Below, in pieces: positions 43,643-55,925 of a stretch of 64,000 nucleotides of DNA. Source of the stretch: Sambucus nigra (Eukaryota > Streptophyta > Magnoliopsida > Dipsacales > Adoxaceae); NCBI GenBank assembly GCA_949130495.1, contig OX422211.1, forward strand, positions 536,717,372 to 536,781,371. Direction: 5' to 3'. How positions within the stretch are numbered: position 1 is the first letter of the stretch; every line of letters begins with the position of its first letter. The position numbers were made by a program, and so were the translations under genes. Under the pieces are notes generated by a model, which saw nothing but the letters and a program-made list of their open reading frames with translations, was not told where the DNA came from and did no database searches.

Positions 43643-45003
43643 TGTAACAACCCGAATTTTTTTAAATCGGTATTTTTAAACTAATTTTGGAAAATTCGAG
43701 AAAAATAAAATTTTGGATTTAATTATTTTTTAGTCATTAAATATTATATACAAGTTTTGGGTCCTTTAGAAGAGGCCTTAAAACATAAAACTGTCTAAGA
43801 GTCCTCAAAACATAAAACTCTCTAAAAAAAACATATAACAATATTTGACTGTCCGTTCGAACTAAAAAAAAGTGTTCAACTTCTTCTCGTATTCAGCTAC
43901 TACACGCTGAAATTTCAGCAAATTCCAACGGTTCGATCGTCCAAAATGTGTTTTTTAGTGTTTGTATATGATTAGAACTATATTCTTAATAAAACTCTTA
44001 ATCCATTATTTATCACAAGAAATTCGTGACTTGGCTTTTCAAATCACTTTTTCATCAAATTTTCAACCATAAGACATCTCCAAAATTATTCCCTTTCATC
44101 TACAAACTTTAGCTCCAAACTTAATCAAGTGTTTGACTCAATATTTGAAGGCTTATTTGGTATTTTCTCGAGTTTGGGCTAGAACGTGATTTGATTATTT
44201 TCGCGAGAGAAAGGTAATGATGCGATCAGATTTTGAGGCTAAATTTGTGTGATAATTCATGTGATGATGTTGAGGTACGGGACTTACACAATATGCTCCG
44301 AAATTTTCTCGAGAGTCTTCCATTTATTTTCTGTGTCAATTGCACTCATGTTGAATTGTGATATTCATTGGAATCCTGAAAAATTATTGGAATCTCTTAT
44401 TTGTTTCATTAAGATATATTAAATTGTTGATTTGAGCATAGTGTTATGATATTTTAATACGGCACGGAGAATGGCCACCCGCCAATAATCCAAAAATCGT
44501 TACATGGCTTTGAGATGCCTAGGGGAGGGGAGGTGAGGCGAGGCCTGATGACCCATTGATGTGTTGTTAAGAAATTGATATTGATATAATGCTTTAGTAT
44601 TGCATTTGATTTATATATGCGCATTCGTATTATTTCGATTTATTCATCGTGCCAATTATTTTTTAGCCTCTATTCCTGTCATATCGTGTACTTTTTTGTA
44701 TTTTCTTTTAATGATAGGCTAGCGTGGATTGGGGCACTATGGACTATTTTGGACAATTATTTTAGAGCTTGAATTGGAAGATTTATTTTTTAATGTATAA
44801 ATTAGTGATGTAATTTTTGTTGTAGAATTGTGAATTTGGAAAGAAACATTGTTGTAAATCATTATTGTGGAAATAGAAGAATTGTGTTTTTGTTATATTT
44901 AAATCGTAGAAATTAGATGTTATATACTTATTGTCGATGGATTTAGTTTAGTATTTATCGTAGTAGCACGCCGCGTGTCCACTCGAGCGCACGGGGTGTT
45001 ACA
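43643..45003 (+). repeat. LTR b (1361 bp)
   Basis: TGTAACAACCCG to GGGTGTTACA. Lacks about 65 bp that LTRs c and d have after the ATTAAATAT word. Palindrome word GTTCGAAC at 43855-43862. Confidence 0.88.
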
Positions 45004-45254
45004 GATGGTATCAGAGCTTCCGTATACGACAAAACTTGGGTCTTGAATTTTAGGTCTAGCATACATGTTAGACGAGTTTTCTTTAGAAATAATTTTTTTT
45101 TGAAGACGTGTAAGGTATCGTGGTGAGGATGCTTAGAATTAATTGAATGACTTCAGTATTGTAATTTTTGGGAAATAAAATCGAGTAGTATTTTATTTCG
45201 AGCATTAGGCTTTGTCAAATTTCGAAGGCGAAATTCCTTGTTAGTGGGGAAGTA
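45004..45254 (+). other. 251-bp internal domain 2
   Basis: Best-preserved primer site of the three, TGGTATCAGAGC at 45007-45018. Ends in TTAGTGGGGAAGTA. Same length as the other two despite substitutions. Confidence 0.88.
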
Positions 45255-46666
45255 TGTAACAATCCGAATTTTTTCAAATGTGTATTTTAAAACTAATTTT
45301 GGAAAATTCGAGAAAAATAAAATTTTGGATTTAATTTTTTTTAATAATTAAATATGTTGATTTTTATATTTAAAATTCGAAAAGCTATCTTAAAAGACTC
45401 ATAATATGAGTATATACAAGTCTTGGGCCGTTTAGAAGAATCCTTAAAGCATAAAACTCTCTAAGAGTTCTCAAAACATAAAACTCTCTAAAAAATATAT
45501 ATATAATAATATTCGAACGTCCGATCGATCTGAAATTGTATTTGTAGCTTCTTGTCGTCTTCAGCTACAACGCTCTTAAATTTTAGTAAATTCCAACGGT
45601 CCGATCGTCCGGAATGTATTTTTTAGTGTTTGTATCTGATTAGAACTCTTTTCTTAATCAAACTCTTAATCCTTTATATATCACAAAAAGTTCGTGGCTT
45701 GGCCTTTCAAATCACTTTTTCATCAACTTTTCAACCAAAAGACCTCTCCCAAATTATTCCCTTTCATCTCCAAACTTTTGACCCAAACTTAATCAAGTGT
45801 TTTACTCAATATTTGAAGGCTTATTTGGTGTTTTCTCGAGTTTGGGCTAGAACGTGATTTGATTATTTTCTCTAAAGGAATGTGATGGTGCGATCAGATT
45901 TCAAGGTTGAAATTATGTGACAATTCAAGTGATGATTTTGAGGCACGAGACTTACACAATATGCTCCTAAATTCTTTCGAGAGTATTCCGTTTGTTTTTT
46001 GTGTCAATTCCACTCATGTTGAATTGTGATATTCATTGAAATCCTGAAAATTTATTGGAATCAATTATTTGATTCATTGAGATATATTATATTGTTCATT
46101 GGAGCATCATGTCATGAGATTTTATTATGGCACGGAGAATGGACACCCGCCAATAGTCCAAAAATCGTTATATGGCTTTGAGATGCCTAGGGGAGGTGAG
46201 GTGAGGCCTGGTGACCCATTAATGTCTTGTTGATAAATTAATAATGATACAATTCTTGAGTATTGCATTTGATTTGTATATGCGCATTCGTATTGTTGGG
46301 ATTTATTCATCGTGCTAATTATTTTTGAGCCTTTATTCGTGTCATATTTTGAACTTCCCCATATTTTCTTTTAGTGACAGGCTAGCGTGGATTGGGACGC
46401 TATGAACTATTTTGGAAAATTATTTTAGAGCTTGGATTGGAAGATTTATTTTTTGATATATAAATTAGTGGTGTAATTTTTGTTGGAGAATTGCGTATTT
46501 TGGGAGAAACATTATTGTAAATCATTATTGTGAAAATAGAAGAATTGTGATTTTGTTATATTTAAATCGTAAAAACTAGATGATCTATACTTATTGTTGA
46601 TGGATTTAGTTTAGTTTTCATCATAGTAGCACGCCGCGTGTCCACTCGGGCGCACGGGGTATTACA
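45255..46666 (+). repeat. LTR c (1412 bp)
   Basis: TGTAACAATCCG to GGGTATTACA. The most complete copy. Palindrome word GATCGATC at 45523-45530, in the slot that holds GTTCGAAC in LTR b. Confidence 0.88.
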
Positions 46667-46917
46667 GATAGTATCAGAGTTTAGGTATACGACAACCCTC
46701 GGGTCTTGAATTTTGGGTCCAGCTTGCGCGTTAGACAAGTTTTCTTTAGAAATATAAATTTTTCGAAGACGTGTTAGGTATTATGGTGAGGATGTTAAGA
46801 ATTTATTGGAGGACTTTAGTATTGTAATTTTTGAGAAATAGAATCGAGTAGTATTTTATTTTGAGCGTTAGGCTTCGTCGAATTTTGAGGACGAAATTCG
46901 TTGTTAGTGGGGAAGTA
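46667..46917 (+). other. 251-bp internal domain 3
   Basis: Primer site TAGTATCAGAG at the left, GAGGACGAAATTCG and purine tract at the right. No reading frame of interest. Confidence 0.85.
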
Positions 46918-48103
46918 TGTAACAAACCGGATATTTTTAAATCGGTATTTTAAAACTAATTTTGGAAAATTTGAGAAAAATAAAATTTTGGATTTAATTA
47001 TTTTTTGATGATTAAGTATGTTGGTTTTTATATTCAAAATTCGGAAAGCTATCTTAAAAGACTCCTAATATGAGTATATACAAGTCTTGGGCCGTTTAGA
47101 AGAGGCCTTAAAACTTAAAACTCTCTAAGAGTCCTCAAAACAAAAACTCTCTAAAAAACATATAACAATATTCGACCATCCAACCTAGTTAAATTTTTTT
47201 GTTCAACTTCTTCTCATATTCAACTACTACGCCCTCAAATTTCAGCAAATTCCAATGGTCCGATCGTCCGGAATGTATTTTATAGTGTTTGTATCCGATT
47301 AGAACTCTTTTCTTAATCAAACTCTTAATCCTTTATATATCACAAGAAATTCGTGGCTTGGCTTTTTAAATCACTTTTTTTTATCAACTTTTCAACTAGA
47401 AGACCTCTTCGAAATTATTCTCTTTCATCTACAAACGTTAGCCCCAAACTTAATCAAATGTTTGACTTAATATTTGAAGGCTTATTTGGTGTTTTCTCGA
47501 GTTTGGGCTAGAACGTGACTTGATTATTTTGATGAGAGGAACGTGATGGTGCGATCAGATTTTGAGGATAAATTTATGTGATGATTCATGTGATGATTTT
47601 GAGGTACGAGACTTACACAATATGCTCCTAAATTCTCTCAAGAGTATTCCGTTTGTTTTCTGTGTCAATTGCACTCATGTTGAATTGTGATATTCATTGA
47701 ATCCTGAAAGATTATTGGAATCTATTATTTGATTAATTGAGATATATTGTATTATTGATTTGAGCATAGTGTCATGAGATTTTAATATGGCACGGAGAAC
47801 GGGAACCCACCTATAGTCCAAAAACCGTTATATGGCTTTGAGATGCCTAGGGGAGGTGAGGTGAGGTCTTGGATTGAAAGATTAATTTTTTGATGTATCA
47901 ATTGGTGGTGTAATTTTTGTTGGAGAATTGTGTATTTTGGGAGAAACATTATTGTAAATCATTATTGTGGAAATAGAAGAATTGTGGTTTCGTTATATTT
48001 AAATCGTGGAAATTAGATGCTTTATACTTATTATTGATGGATTTAGTTTAGTTTTTATTGTAGTAGCACGCCGCGTGTCCCCTCGAGCGCACGGGGTGTT
48101 ACA
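46918..48103 (+). repeat. LTR d (1186 bp)
   Basis: TGTAACAAACCGG to GGGTGTTACA. Has a deletion of about 225 bp near 47870, joining GGTGAGG to the TTGGATTG block. The palindrome slot holds AACCTAGT (47182-47189). Since the left LTR is truncated, a target duplication cannot be tested. Confidence 0.86.
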
Positions 48104-49596
48104 AAATAGTCGTATTTTGGTTATTTTGCTTTTTTGAGTCATGTTCAATTTCAATTTCAGATTTCTCTCTATTTGTTCGCCTTGGTGGTGGGATCACTCA
48201 TCGACCTTATGTTTTCCTTTTTATTTAATAAGAGATGATCCAAGTGAGAAATTTATTCAAAAAATATGGTATAAAATATACATTTATCCTAAGTGATTAA
48301 CATACGACAATGTCATGAATGATCCGATATGAGTTTGGTGAAGCTTTTTAGAGACCTCTTGGATGAAACTCAAGGTTTGATTTTCCAACCGGAATAAGAC
48401 AACTCCAATGCGAGGGGGAAAATGAATATAATTTACTCTTACAATATCCCCCTTTATCTATTTCATGACAAAAAACACACAAAACAAAAATTACAAGCAA
48501 CTCATTAAAATCTATCACATACGACTCGACTTTCCCTGTTGAAAACGTATAGGATAGACACAATGTATTTACAAGCAATTATCTACAATATGCTTAAATA
48601 TTTCTTTAAGGATATTGTTCTACCTATTTTCATGTCATACTCTAGAAAACTCATCAAATACCAATGCATAATGTAAAGAAATAAAAAAAATCTATACGAT
48701 GAAATGTGTGGATATAACAAAGTATACGTGTAAAATCAAACCACTAAAATAACTCACAATTACTCGAAATAAAAATGAAATAACACACAAACACTCTTCA
48801 TAAACCAACATGATCACGTCTATGTACTACCCTTATGTACAAACGTCTCCCCCCCTTTTTATCACGTAAATATAAAAAAGAAAGAACTAAGCACATAATG
48901 AGATTAAATATATCTAAGTAACTAACGTGACTAAACATTCTAACCAAACCAAAAAAATGATATAGGACCATATAACAAGTGATAAATTAATATGATAATC
49001 TATGATATATATGTAATATGTAATAAACAACCCTAGGATAACACATCAACAACTGCAAATGGAGATACACAATATATCAAATCAAAGGTCTATAATAAAC
49101 TCATGGTAAAAACTAATAAGCATTGTAAAAACAAGGTATAGGATTTATACAAGATATAATAAATGAATGCTAAATCCTAACTGACAAACCACCAAAAGAA
49201 ATAAAATAAAATAAAAAAACTTTTAACTCTCCTTTCATATTCTTTATAAATATCTAAGATCCCAAAATTATGATTTAGCATCATGAATGGCGTTCCTAAC
49301 TTGATATAGCTGAATGATAAGGCACGTTGATATACTTTATAAGAGTATGAAGAGGAAGAACCATAAGACAAAAGTACTCTTTGACATTTATTTGGAGCCA
49401 ATAGAAGCTGAGAACAAAAAAGGGTAGCCAATTGAGCATCCATCTTATCCAATTTTCCTTGAGAAGTAGTATGCATGTCAGGTTCATGACAAGTAATGGT
49501 AGAAAGTGGAGCACGACGTCAAGGAGGCACAACATGTGGTGTTACGAAAAGACTGCTATAATCGCCTACCTGATTGATTGATTGATTGATAGTATG
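48104..49596 (-). mobile_element. SIRE-like copia fragment (LTR start, purine tract and 3' internal part), minus strand
   Basis: Read on the minus strand, a purine tract (AAAGGGGGATAT, 48457-48444) borders TGTAAGAGTAAATT at 48443, the layout of a SIRE-type 3' LTR start. The LTR is cut at 48104 by the tandem array. To the right is AT-rich spacer with scattered CTCCCCC words like the 3' region of the element at 56740. A minus-strand open frame at 49476-49177 (99 codons) is unrecognised. A (GATT)5 run lies at 49571-49590. Confidence 0.5.
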
Positions 49597-49610
49597 ATTT
49601 CATCGTGATC
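49597..49610. other. Target site duplication of the LINE, left copy
   Basis: ATTTCATCGTGATC, repeated exactly at 55999-56012. The 14-bp length is typical of target-primed reverse transcription. Confidence 0.92.
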
Positions 49611-49673
49611 TTTTTTTTTGGTGAAAATAGGAATTAAACAAAACAGAAGCAACATAGCAGGTCCAGCTGGAAC

Positions 49674-50936
49674 TTAGACAAAATAGAACCCCTCCTCCTC
49701 TATTTCCTCGTCCACCATCTTTAGGAATTCCTCCGGCTCATGACTATATTCTTTGTATAGGTCATCCGACTTTCTCCCGATCTTTACCATGATATCCGCC
49801 ATGAAGTTGCTTGCTCTTGGGATATGAACGATGTTGATTTTTAGCTCTTTCACAAGCTCCTTACAGTCCTCGATGGTATTCGCCAAAGGATGGTTTTGGA
49901 TGTTATCCTGCTTGATGAGATTGATGGCTTCAAGACAGTCATTTTTCAGGCAGGCGTTCATCCACTTTTTTCTGAGTGCGAGGTTTAGCCCATGAAAAAT
50001 TCCTTCTAGTTCCGCACGTAGAGGGCTAGCAGAACCCTGCATTCTTCCGGTAAAGCCCATGATCCATTCTCCATCTTGATTTCTAACCACTCCACCAAAG
50101 GATCCCATACCACATCCATGATCAAATCCACCGTCAGTGTGGATGATGATCCTTCCTGCAGAAAGGCACGGTTCACGAATTAATAAGCTCTTTTCTCCCC
50201 CATTAACCTTTGCTCGCTTGTAATTTTGAGCTTCAAAAACATAATTTGTGTAAATCATAACCAAGCGGGCAACTGTTGATGGGGTCTCAACAATGTTATT
50301 AAAAACTAAATTGTTTCTGGATTTCCAAATATGCCATAAGGTAAAAATAAAGCAATTGTACCTTTCTTTCATCAAATCGCCCCAAATGTTTAGAGCAATC
50401 CACTCATTAATACTACCTGATAAATTGAGGTCAAGGTTGTGGTCGAAGCCAAGTGTATTCCAAATTTCCCTAGTGTGATTGCATTCCCTAAATAAGTGAT
50501 CGATGTCTTCGAGGAGCCCACACCTTGGGCAGTCACCACTACTCGTAAGCCCTCTACGCATACGATGTTCATTTGTGAGGATTTTACCATGTAGTACTAT
50601 CCACAAAAAGGTGCAAATTTTTGGTGGGATGTTTAACTTCCATAACTTTTTCCAAACCTCCCATGGTTGGTGTTTATTGTTCTTGGTAGCAAGTAATTGA
50701 TAGCATGAACTAATTGTAAACTTCCCTTTATTACTTAGAGACCAGTATGGGTTATCATCACAACGGCGAATACGGGAAAGGTGGATGTTAATAATATCAT
50801 TGATAGTGCTCAAGTTGAAGTAATTTTCAATAGTTTTAACATCCCACTTCCCGTTCTCGTCAATAAGGGCCTCAACGTTAACATTTTCAAGGTTCCCCGG
50901 ATGTTCCATAGGGTTGATCACTTTATTCCCCACCAC
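49674..50936 (-). pseudogene. LINE ORF2, zf-RVT and RNase H part
   Basis: Starts in frame at VGNKVINPMEHPGN after the frameshift. A zf-RVT region is present (FTISSCYQLL, WKLNIPPKICTFLWIVLHGKI, CPRCGLLEDIDHLFREC). It is followed by an RNase H domain with catalytic residues Asp (IIIHTDGGFD), Glu (LRAELEGIFHGL), Asp (KNDCLEAINLI) and Asp (NFMADIMVK). RNase H at the end of ORF2 is characteristic of plant L1 elements and would remove template RNA. Ends at 49674, 63 bp before the poly(A) tail. Confidence 0.9.
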
Positions 50937-52714
50937 CAGTCTTTTAATATGCTTATGTTTTTACCATTACCAACATTCCATTTGATGTTTTTCTCAAGGT
51001 TTCCTCTACATTTTATAATACTTCTCCAAGTATGAGACGCCATATTACATTTTTCCCACATTCTCGGATTTTGACCCGCTTTATATTTTTTTCTTAAAAC
51101 TTCAGCCCATAGAGACTTATCCTTATTCACAATTTTCCATCCTAGCTTAGTGACACTAGCTTGATTATTTTGCTCACTCTTTCTTAACCCAAAGCCACCA
51201 TTCACTTTGGGACTACAAACTTTGTCCCATTTAACAAGATGGATCTTTCCCTTACCATTATTTTCTCCCCATAGGAAATTCCTATTAAGTCTATCAATCT
51301 CATTACATATCTTAACCGGAATCATGACATTTTGCATGCAATAGTTAGGGATGGTGGACGTAACCGCCTGGATAAGTGTTTTTCTTCCCACAAGAGAGAG
51401 GAGTTTAGATTTCCACCCCGTTAATCTTTTTTGGATTTTTTCAATAATGTCATTAAAATGAGAGGCCTGTAGCCTACCATGTATAAGTATATTACCAAGG
51501 TATATACCAAGGTCGTTAGTGAGGTTCATACCAAACCAATGACCCGCCTTTAAAGCCTCTTTTTTAGGGATATTAGGGGACGCAAACAGCTTAGATTTGG
51601 AGTAATTAATTTTTTGCCCCGAGATGTGGCAAAACTCCTCAAGGGTGTTAATGATAGTTTTACACGAATTAATATCATTTTCCGTGAAAAGAATAAGGTC
51701 ATTAGCAAAAAAGAGGTGGGTGATGCGGGGGCCCCTAGGAGAGGCCTTAATACCTTTCCAATCCTTACATTTTACTCTATCAGATATCAAGGCAGATAAA
51801 TACTCCATACACATAACGAAAAGATAAGGGGAAAGAGGGTCTCCCTGTCGGAGACCCCTAGATGGTTTAAAGTTGGGGAGGGGGGTACCATTCCAAAGAA
51901 TAGATGTAGTTGTGAATTTAACACAACTCAATATAAGGCTACAAAAATCCTTATCAATATTAAACCAATTTAAAACTCCCTCGAGGAAGTCCCAATCCAC
52001 TCTGTCGTAAGCTTTTTCTAAATCAATTTTGAGGATATAGCCCCCAATTTTACTTTTAGTGTTCATAAGAGTGTGTATAATTTCCTGGGTAACAATAACA
52101 TTATCAGAAGCTTGTCTCCCAGGGAGAAAACTAGATTGGTGGGGTCTAATATTCCGACAAAGAATAGGTCTAAGTCTATCCACAATAATTTTAGCCAGAA
52201 TCTTATAAGAAACATTACAAAGAGTAATAGGTCTTAACTGCGATATGTTCTCATGGTTGTCCACTTTAGGGATGAGCGTTATAAAACTGTTATTTAGATC
52301 ACTAGGGAAGCACTTTTCATGAAAACATTTTTGGCAAAAGTTAAGAAGGTTAGTAGCGATGGTTTTCCAAAAATGTTGGTAAAAAAGCAGTTGGACACCA
52401 TCCGGTCCAGGAGCTTTGAGAGCTTTCATGCTAAAAGTAGCTTTCCTCACTTCCCCCATATTAATTGGGGTAGTTAAGAAAAGGTTATCATAGTCCACCA
52501 ACTTCAAATTATCCAAATTTCTTAGTTGGATTTGAATATTAAAATTAAAGTCCGCTTTGAATAAATCCATATAGTAATTATTAATGTGGTTAGAGATGAT
52601 CAAACCATTATCAGTCCATCCCCCGTTAATCAGTAGTTTTTTTATACAGTTTCTCCTACGTCTAATAATAGTGGTAGTATGGAAGAATTTTGTGTTTCGA
52701 TCGCCCTCGTTAAG
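50918..52714 (-). pseudogene. LINE ORF2, reverse transcriptase part
   Basis: Continues the endonuclease frame after the stop. Non-LTR RT blocks in order: LKAPGPDGVQLLFYQHFW, ITLCNVSYKILAKIIVDRL, LPGRQASDNVIVTQE, LKIDLEKAYDRVDWDFL (first catalytic Asp), GLRQGDPLSPYLFVMCMEYL, then THLFFANDLILF. The last box should be FADD; the first Asp is Asn (codon 51703-51701), which should abolish polymerase activity. The frame ends at 50918 (KDWWWGIK). A one-base shift in the TGGTGGTGG run (about 50931-50945) leads into the next segment. Confidence 0.92.
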
Positions 52715-52717
52715 CCA

Positions 52718-53764
52718 TTAGATTCTCGATTTTTGTTGCCACAAACTTTCTTCGTATCTAAGAATCGTGTTAAACTCGTTACGTAGCTTAATTTCAAGGT
52801 TGGCGAGATTATGGGAGTACCACGTTTCTTGAGCTTTTTGTATGCCACTTAAACGTCTAAGGATACGCTTTTTATTTTTAAAGATATTACCGAAAGTAGT
52901 GATGTTCCAACTTTTAATCTTTTCCGTACATATCTGAATGTTTGTATCAAGATTAGAGACATTTTTCCAATATAAATTAACAATGTCGTTAAAATCAGTT
53001 CTATCAAACCAACAGGCCAAAAGCCTGAAAGGTTTAACCAAGTTTGGTTGTTTAGACGTACCTTCCATTCTGATAATTATAGGACAGTGATCCGATGCAG
53101 TCCGTGGAATGTTCTCCACATTTGCCTCAGGGTATTTTAGATTCCACTCCGCGTTGACCAGTCCTCTGTCTAATCTGACCAGAGTGTTTGCCATGCCCTT
53201 CCTGCTGTTTGTCCAAGTCAGTTTAGGTCCCGTACACCCCAAATCAGAAAGATTGCATTTGTTAATGTCTTCAAGGAAAGTAGTGTCAGTTTTATCCACC
53301 ACCTTCTTTCCGAAGCTTCTTTTTTCAGAATTATCCACATGATCGTTGAAATCCCCCGCCACCAACCACGGAATATTGATGTTTTCAGACATATCGCATA
53401 GGTTATCCCATAGTTTTCTACGCAGTTGCCGGAGTGGGCTGGCATAAATCGCAGAAAAGACCCACTCCTCATAGTTATTTTTGGAAGCCAATAAGTGTAT
53501 TGCTTGTCTCGTAGCAGATAGAGTCTCCAAATTAATGGAGTTTGGGTTCCAGGTAACCCAGATACCCCCAGACCTGCCAATTGGTTCAGAGACCTCCCTG
53601 TTAGTAAAACCAAGGCTGTCAAAAAAACCAGTTAGGTTTCCAATGGTTATATGGGTTTCAAGGATCACCACAACATCAGGGTTATAAATTTTTTTCAGCT
53701 CGGAGATAGTAGGTTTAAATAGGGGTTTACCAGCCCCACGACAGTTCCACACAATAACCACCAT
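52718..53764 (-). pseudogene. LINE ORF2, endonuclease part
   Basis: The frame is open back to 54070, but the ATG at 53764 (MVVIVWNCRGAGK) is the better start because it directly opens the APE-type endonuclease domain. Catalytic landmarks are all present: WNCRGAG, VVILETHI, WLVAGDFND and ASDHCPII. The enzyme nicks target DNA to prime reverse transcription. The frame ends at TAA (52715-52717 region) after QQKSRI. Reading on gives WLNEGDRNTKFFH, so this stop is a point mutation inside ORF2. Confidence 0.9.
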
Positions 53765-53930
53765 CGATGACTTATTATGAATGAGTGAGTCCATCTCGTT
53801 GATTGTCTCGAAGCAACTTTTAGCTATTTCTTGGTGGAGCTGAGTGTCTCTGCACTTCTCTTCCATTATCGCTGTGGTTATCTTCTCGTTTCCCCATACT
53901 TGTTCCAGGGTGTTGATTATGATCTTGATT

Positions 53931-55925
53931 TTAGATAATTTCCAACCCACTTGCATAATGGCTGCCACCTCTACACTCTCCGCTAAGTTGGTTGAGACCT
54001 CTCCTGCTGACCGCATCAGGTTTTGAATTTGCACATCCCCTAGGAAGGCAAGGGGGTATGGGAGTGTCATTTTTGGTTTGAATTACGGTTGTTTTTTCTT
54101 TCACAGTTGTGGTTATATTTGGGGCTTCACTGATAACCGGGCTTTCTAAATTTAGGTTCCGTGTTTGTTCGAGTTGGGAGTTTCCCATTTTATGGATAGA
54201 ACCTACCGTCAGCTCATTATTACTTTCTGAATTTGACACTATGTAATCCGTACTACTGCTGCTGCCAATGCCTACTTGGCTATTTCCCATGCCATTATGA
54301 TCCACTATTTTATTAATATTCTTTTGCGTATGTTGTACCTGAGCCACCTTTCCCCCTGACTCCAAGCTTCTTGTTAGTACTTTTCTTTTGGACGCTACCT
54401 CACGGTTTGTCCCATTTTTCCCCCCAGTTGGTTTTCTGGCGTCAGCCGCATTTAATGAGTAGTTGTTGCTTGCGACAGGTGTCACCCCCAATCCCTTTGT
54501 ATGCAGGCTATTGCTGAAACTTGCTTTTCCATTTATTTTATCTTTTTGCTTCTGCAGCTTGTCACCTCCATCACTACTAAGTGCAGAGAACCTATTGTTG
54601 TTTCTTCCTAAATTTTCTTTAGTTCCATTTGGACTAAATCTACTTCTATCGTTCCCAAATTTTTTATTTCGTTGCACTAACATCCACGGACCAAATTGGT
54701 CCTTTTTCTTTTCCACGTCACCATCACTGTTCCCAGAGTTTTCTTCGACTGTATTCTTTGGATTATAGCCGTTATCAGTTTGTCTAGTCGGAGCTGCTCC
54801 CATACTTTCTGAGGAAGAAATATCATGTGTGGTACTTGTATTTCGGTTTGCTGCGTTTAGAGGGCAAAATTCAGTTTTGTGGCCAATTTTACCACATTTA
54901 AAACATAAATATGGAAAGAATTCATACTCCACTCTATACTTTCGTCCATCTAACATGTAGCATGGGATTAGAGGTTTTGCAAGGTCAACTTCAACACATA
55001 TCCTCGCAAATTTGCCTCTAGAAGATGACACAAAATTGAAATCTGTCTTAATTGGTCTCCCAAGCTTGCATCCAATCTGGAAGAGAGCCCTTTCATCAAA
55101 CCATTCAATAGGCAGTCTTGGTAATCTGACCCATAATGCAGTAGTCACCTGGTTTGCTTCAAGAGGGTTAAAGTTTGGAATCCACTTCCTAACAATTAGG
55201 TAGTGGTTATTTATTACCCATGGACCACCTGTCAAGACATTGTAATAGTCTTCCTTCATCATAAATTTGAATAAGTAATAACCCTCCTCCAAATCAACAA
55301 TTTCATAATCACCCTGCAGGTTCCAAAGTGAGGAGACTCTTGCATTTAGTACTTTGAATCCTATATTCCTACCAAGAAGTCTTACGATTACACTATCATT
55401 CCATTTCTCCCTTAATTTTTCTACGTGTTTTTTGGGGATAGATACCACTGGGCATAGTGGATCCTCCTCCTCTTCCACCGGTTTGCTGTTGAGATCCATG
55501 GCTTGGCTGTTATTTTCACTTGATTCCTCCATGTCATCATCAGACCACACACAGTTGGCATCATCAAAAAATATGTCAGAGTTCTGCTTCTTGCCCACTG
55601 CATCCTTGTAAGATAATATCTTTTTTGGTCCCTCCCTTTCTTCATCACCTTGAGTCGTGTTTAGTTCAGTTGCCATCATTGTTGGGTTTTCGTCCAGAAC
55701 CATATCTGCGTTAACCCCTTCCATATTTGAGTAGTTCATCCCATCAACCTGGTTTGAGGTGTTGATATTTTCGTAATTTTCCATTTCCATGTCCACACTT
55801 GTATCATGGCCTTTTTGTTTTTTGGTACTCCTTAGAAGAAGGTCTTCTTCCTCCTTGGAGTTACTGGTATGTAGTGGTGGAGGGATTCCCCCACAGATAA
55901 CCGTCTCATGATCTGGGTGATCCAT
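53931..55925 (-). CDS. LINE ORF1 protein (DUF4283 and CCHC knuckle)
   Basis: Intact, 664 codons starting MDHPDHETVICGGIPPP. An acidic N-terminal part (to about residue 165) is followed by a DUF4283-type domain (about 170-330: WNDSVIVRLLGRNIGFKVL, GPWVINNHYLIVRKW, LWVRLPRLPIEWFDE, GRPIKTD). Then comes a CCHC knuckle, CFKCGKIGHKTEFC, near residue 343. The long C-terminal tail is Asn/Ser/Lys-rich and probably disordered. L1 ORF1 proteins bind their own RNA to form the retrotransposition particle. The ORF ends 166 bp before the likely ORF2 start, and its end overlaps an upstream open extension of the ORF2 frame. Confidence 0.9.
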   Translation of the reverse strand: MDHPDHETVICGGIPPPLHTSNSKEEEDLLLRSTKKQKGHDTSVDMEMENYENINTSNQVDGMNYSNMEGVNADMVLDENPTMMATELNTTQGDEEREGPKKILSYKDAVGKKQNSDIFFDDANCVWSDDDMEESSENNSQAMDLNSKPVEEEEDPLCPVVSIPKKHVEKLREKWNDSVIVRLLGRNIGFKVLNARVSSLWNLQGDYEIVDLEEGYYLFKFMMKEDYYNVLTGGPWVINNHYLIVRKWIPNFNPLEANQVTTALWVRLPRLPIEWFDERALFQIGCKLGRPIKTDFNFVSSSRGKFARICVEVDLAKPLIPCYMLDGRKYRVEYEFFPYLCFKCGKIGHKTEFCPLNAANRNTSTTHDISSSESMGAAPTRQTDNGYNPKNTVEENSGNSDGDVEKKKDQFGPWMLVQRNKKFGNDRSRFSPNGTKENLGRNNNRFSALSSDGGDKLQKQKDKINGKASFSNSLHTKGLGVTPVASNNYSLNAADARKPTGGKNGTNREVASKRKVLTRSLESGGKVAQVQHTQKNINKIVDHNGMGNSQVGIGSSSSTDYIVSNSESNNELTVGSIHKMGNSQLEQTRNLNLESPVISEAPNITTTVKEKTTVIQTKNDTPIPPCLPRGCANSKPDAVSRRGLNQLSGECRGGSHYASGLEII

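Larger units (their letters stand above)
42946..48103 (+). mobile_element. Tandem array: four LTRs and three 251-bp internal domains of a miniature LTR element
   Basis: LTRs at 42946-43391 (left-truncated), 43643-45003 (1361 bp), 45255-46666 (1412 bp) and 46918-48103 (1186 bp), each starting TGTAACAA (except the truncated one) and ending GTTACA or ATTACA. Between them lie 43392-43642, 45004-45254 and 46667-46917, all 251 bp, each with a primer site at the left and a purine tract at the right. No coding capacity. This is far too small to be autonomous. The GAGGACGAAATTC word before the purine tract points to a chromovirus-type Ty3 parent. Confidence 0.88.
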
